Below are positions 14,050 through 14,052 of a stretch of DNA of 14,052 nt, in pieces. This DNA comes from WHSM01 sp050701635. Lineage in GTDB: Bacteria; Actinomycetota; Actinomycetes; Mycobacteriales; Micromonosporaceae. The notes beneath the pieces were generated by a model. It had not been told where the DNA came from and made no database searches. It saw only the letters and a list, made by a program, of their open reading frames with translations. The translations under genes and the position numbers were made by a program. The stretch's first letter is position 1; each line of letters starts with the position of its first letter. Location: positions 1 to 14,052 of the forward strand of contig JBOGDF010000124.1 in assembly GCA_050701635.1 (NCBI GenBank). The letters are read 5' to 3'.

Positions 14050-14052
14050 GGG

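Noticed and set aside
1..14052. Search for tRNA or rRNA genes, CRISPR repeats, insertion sequences, integrase or toxin-antitoxin genes
   Set aside because: None seen. Gaps between genes are all under 170 nt and contain no such structure, and composition looks uniform through the window.

Overview
The window comes from a very GC-rich actinomycete. The gene order sufB-sufR / ctaA / ctaB / tkt-tal / zwf-opcA-pgl is a conserved actinobacterial block (Mycobacterium and Streptomyces have recognisable versions), and OpcA is an actinobacterial G6PDH partner. Frequent GTG starts, GTAC-rich coding sequence and a voltage-gated channel gene beside ctaA are compatible with Micromonosporaceae, but that family call is a guess. 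Everything here looks chromosomal and housekeeping. I see no mobile element, CRISPR array, tRNA or rRNA.

Layout, left to right. (1) Positions 1-2208, minus strand: the head of a SUF iron-sulfur assembly operon. It holds the regulator sufR (2208-1444) and sufB (1432 to beyond the left edge, about 15-20 C-terminal residues missing). A perfect TCACAA-N5-TTGTGA inverted repeat overlaps the sufR GTG start and is the likely autoregulatory operator. (2) Positions 2329-4057, plus strand: ctaA/COX15-type heme A synthase, then a one-domain voltage-gated cation channel with the filter TLEGWPD. (3) Positions 4163-5526, minus strand: ctaB (heme O synthase), then an unrecognised 92-residue protein. It faces the channel gene across a shared bidirectional hairpin terminator. 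(4) Positions 5696-8898, plus strand: tkt and tal, overlapping by 4 nt (ATGA). (5) Positions 8949-10580, minus strand: pgi, convergent with tal (hairpin between) and divergent from zwf. (6) Positions 10744-14049, plus strand: zwf, opcA and pgl, with opcA and pgl again overlapping as ATGA.

Together the genes cover three linked functions. Fe-S cluster assembly is under an Fe-S-sensing repressor. Heme O and heme A for cytochrome aa3 oxidase are made by CtaB then CtaA. Glucose 6-phosphate partitioning has Pgi for glycolysis, Zwf/OpcA/Pgl for the oxidative pentose phosphate branch (NADPH), and Tkt/Tal for the non-oxidative branch; gnd is not in the window.

No intergenic gap exceeds 170 nt: 2209-2328, 4058-4162, 4442-4560, 5527-5695, 8899-8948 and 10581-10743. 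They hold the regulatory sites listed. The most unusual items are the calcium-type glycine filter of the channel, the sufR operator/leaderless-start arrangement, and a strong GTAC bias in which the rare valine codon GTA is used almost only before C.
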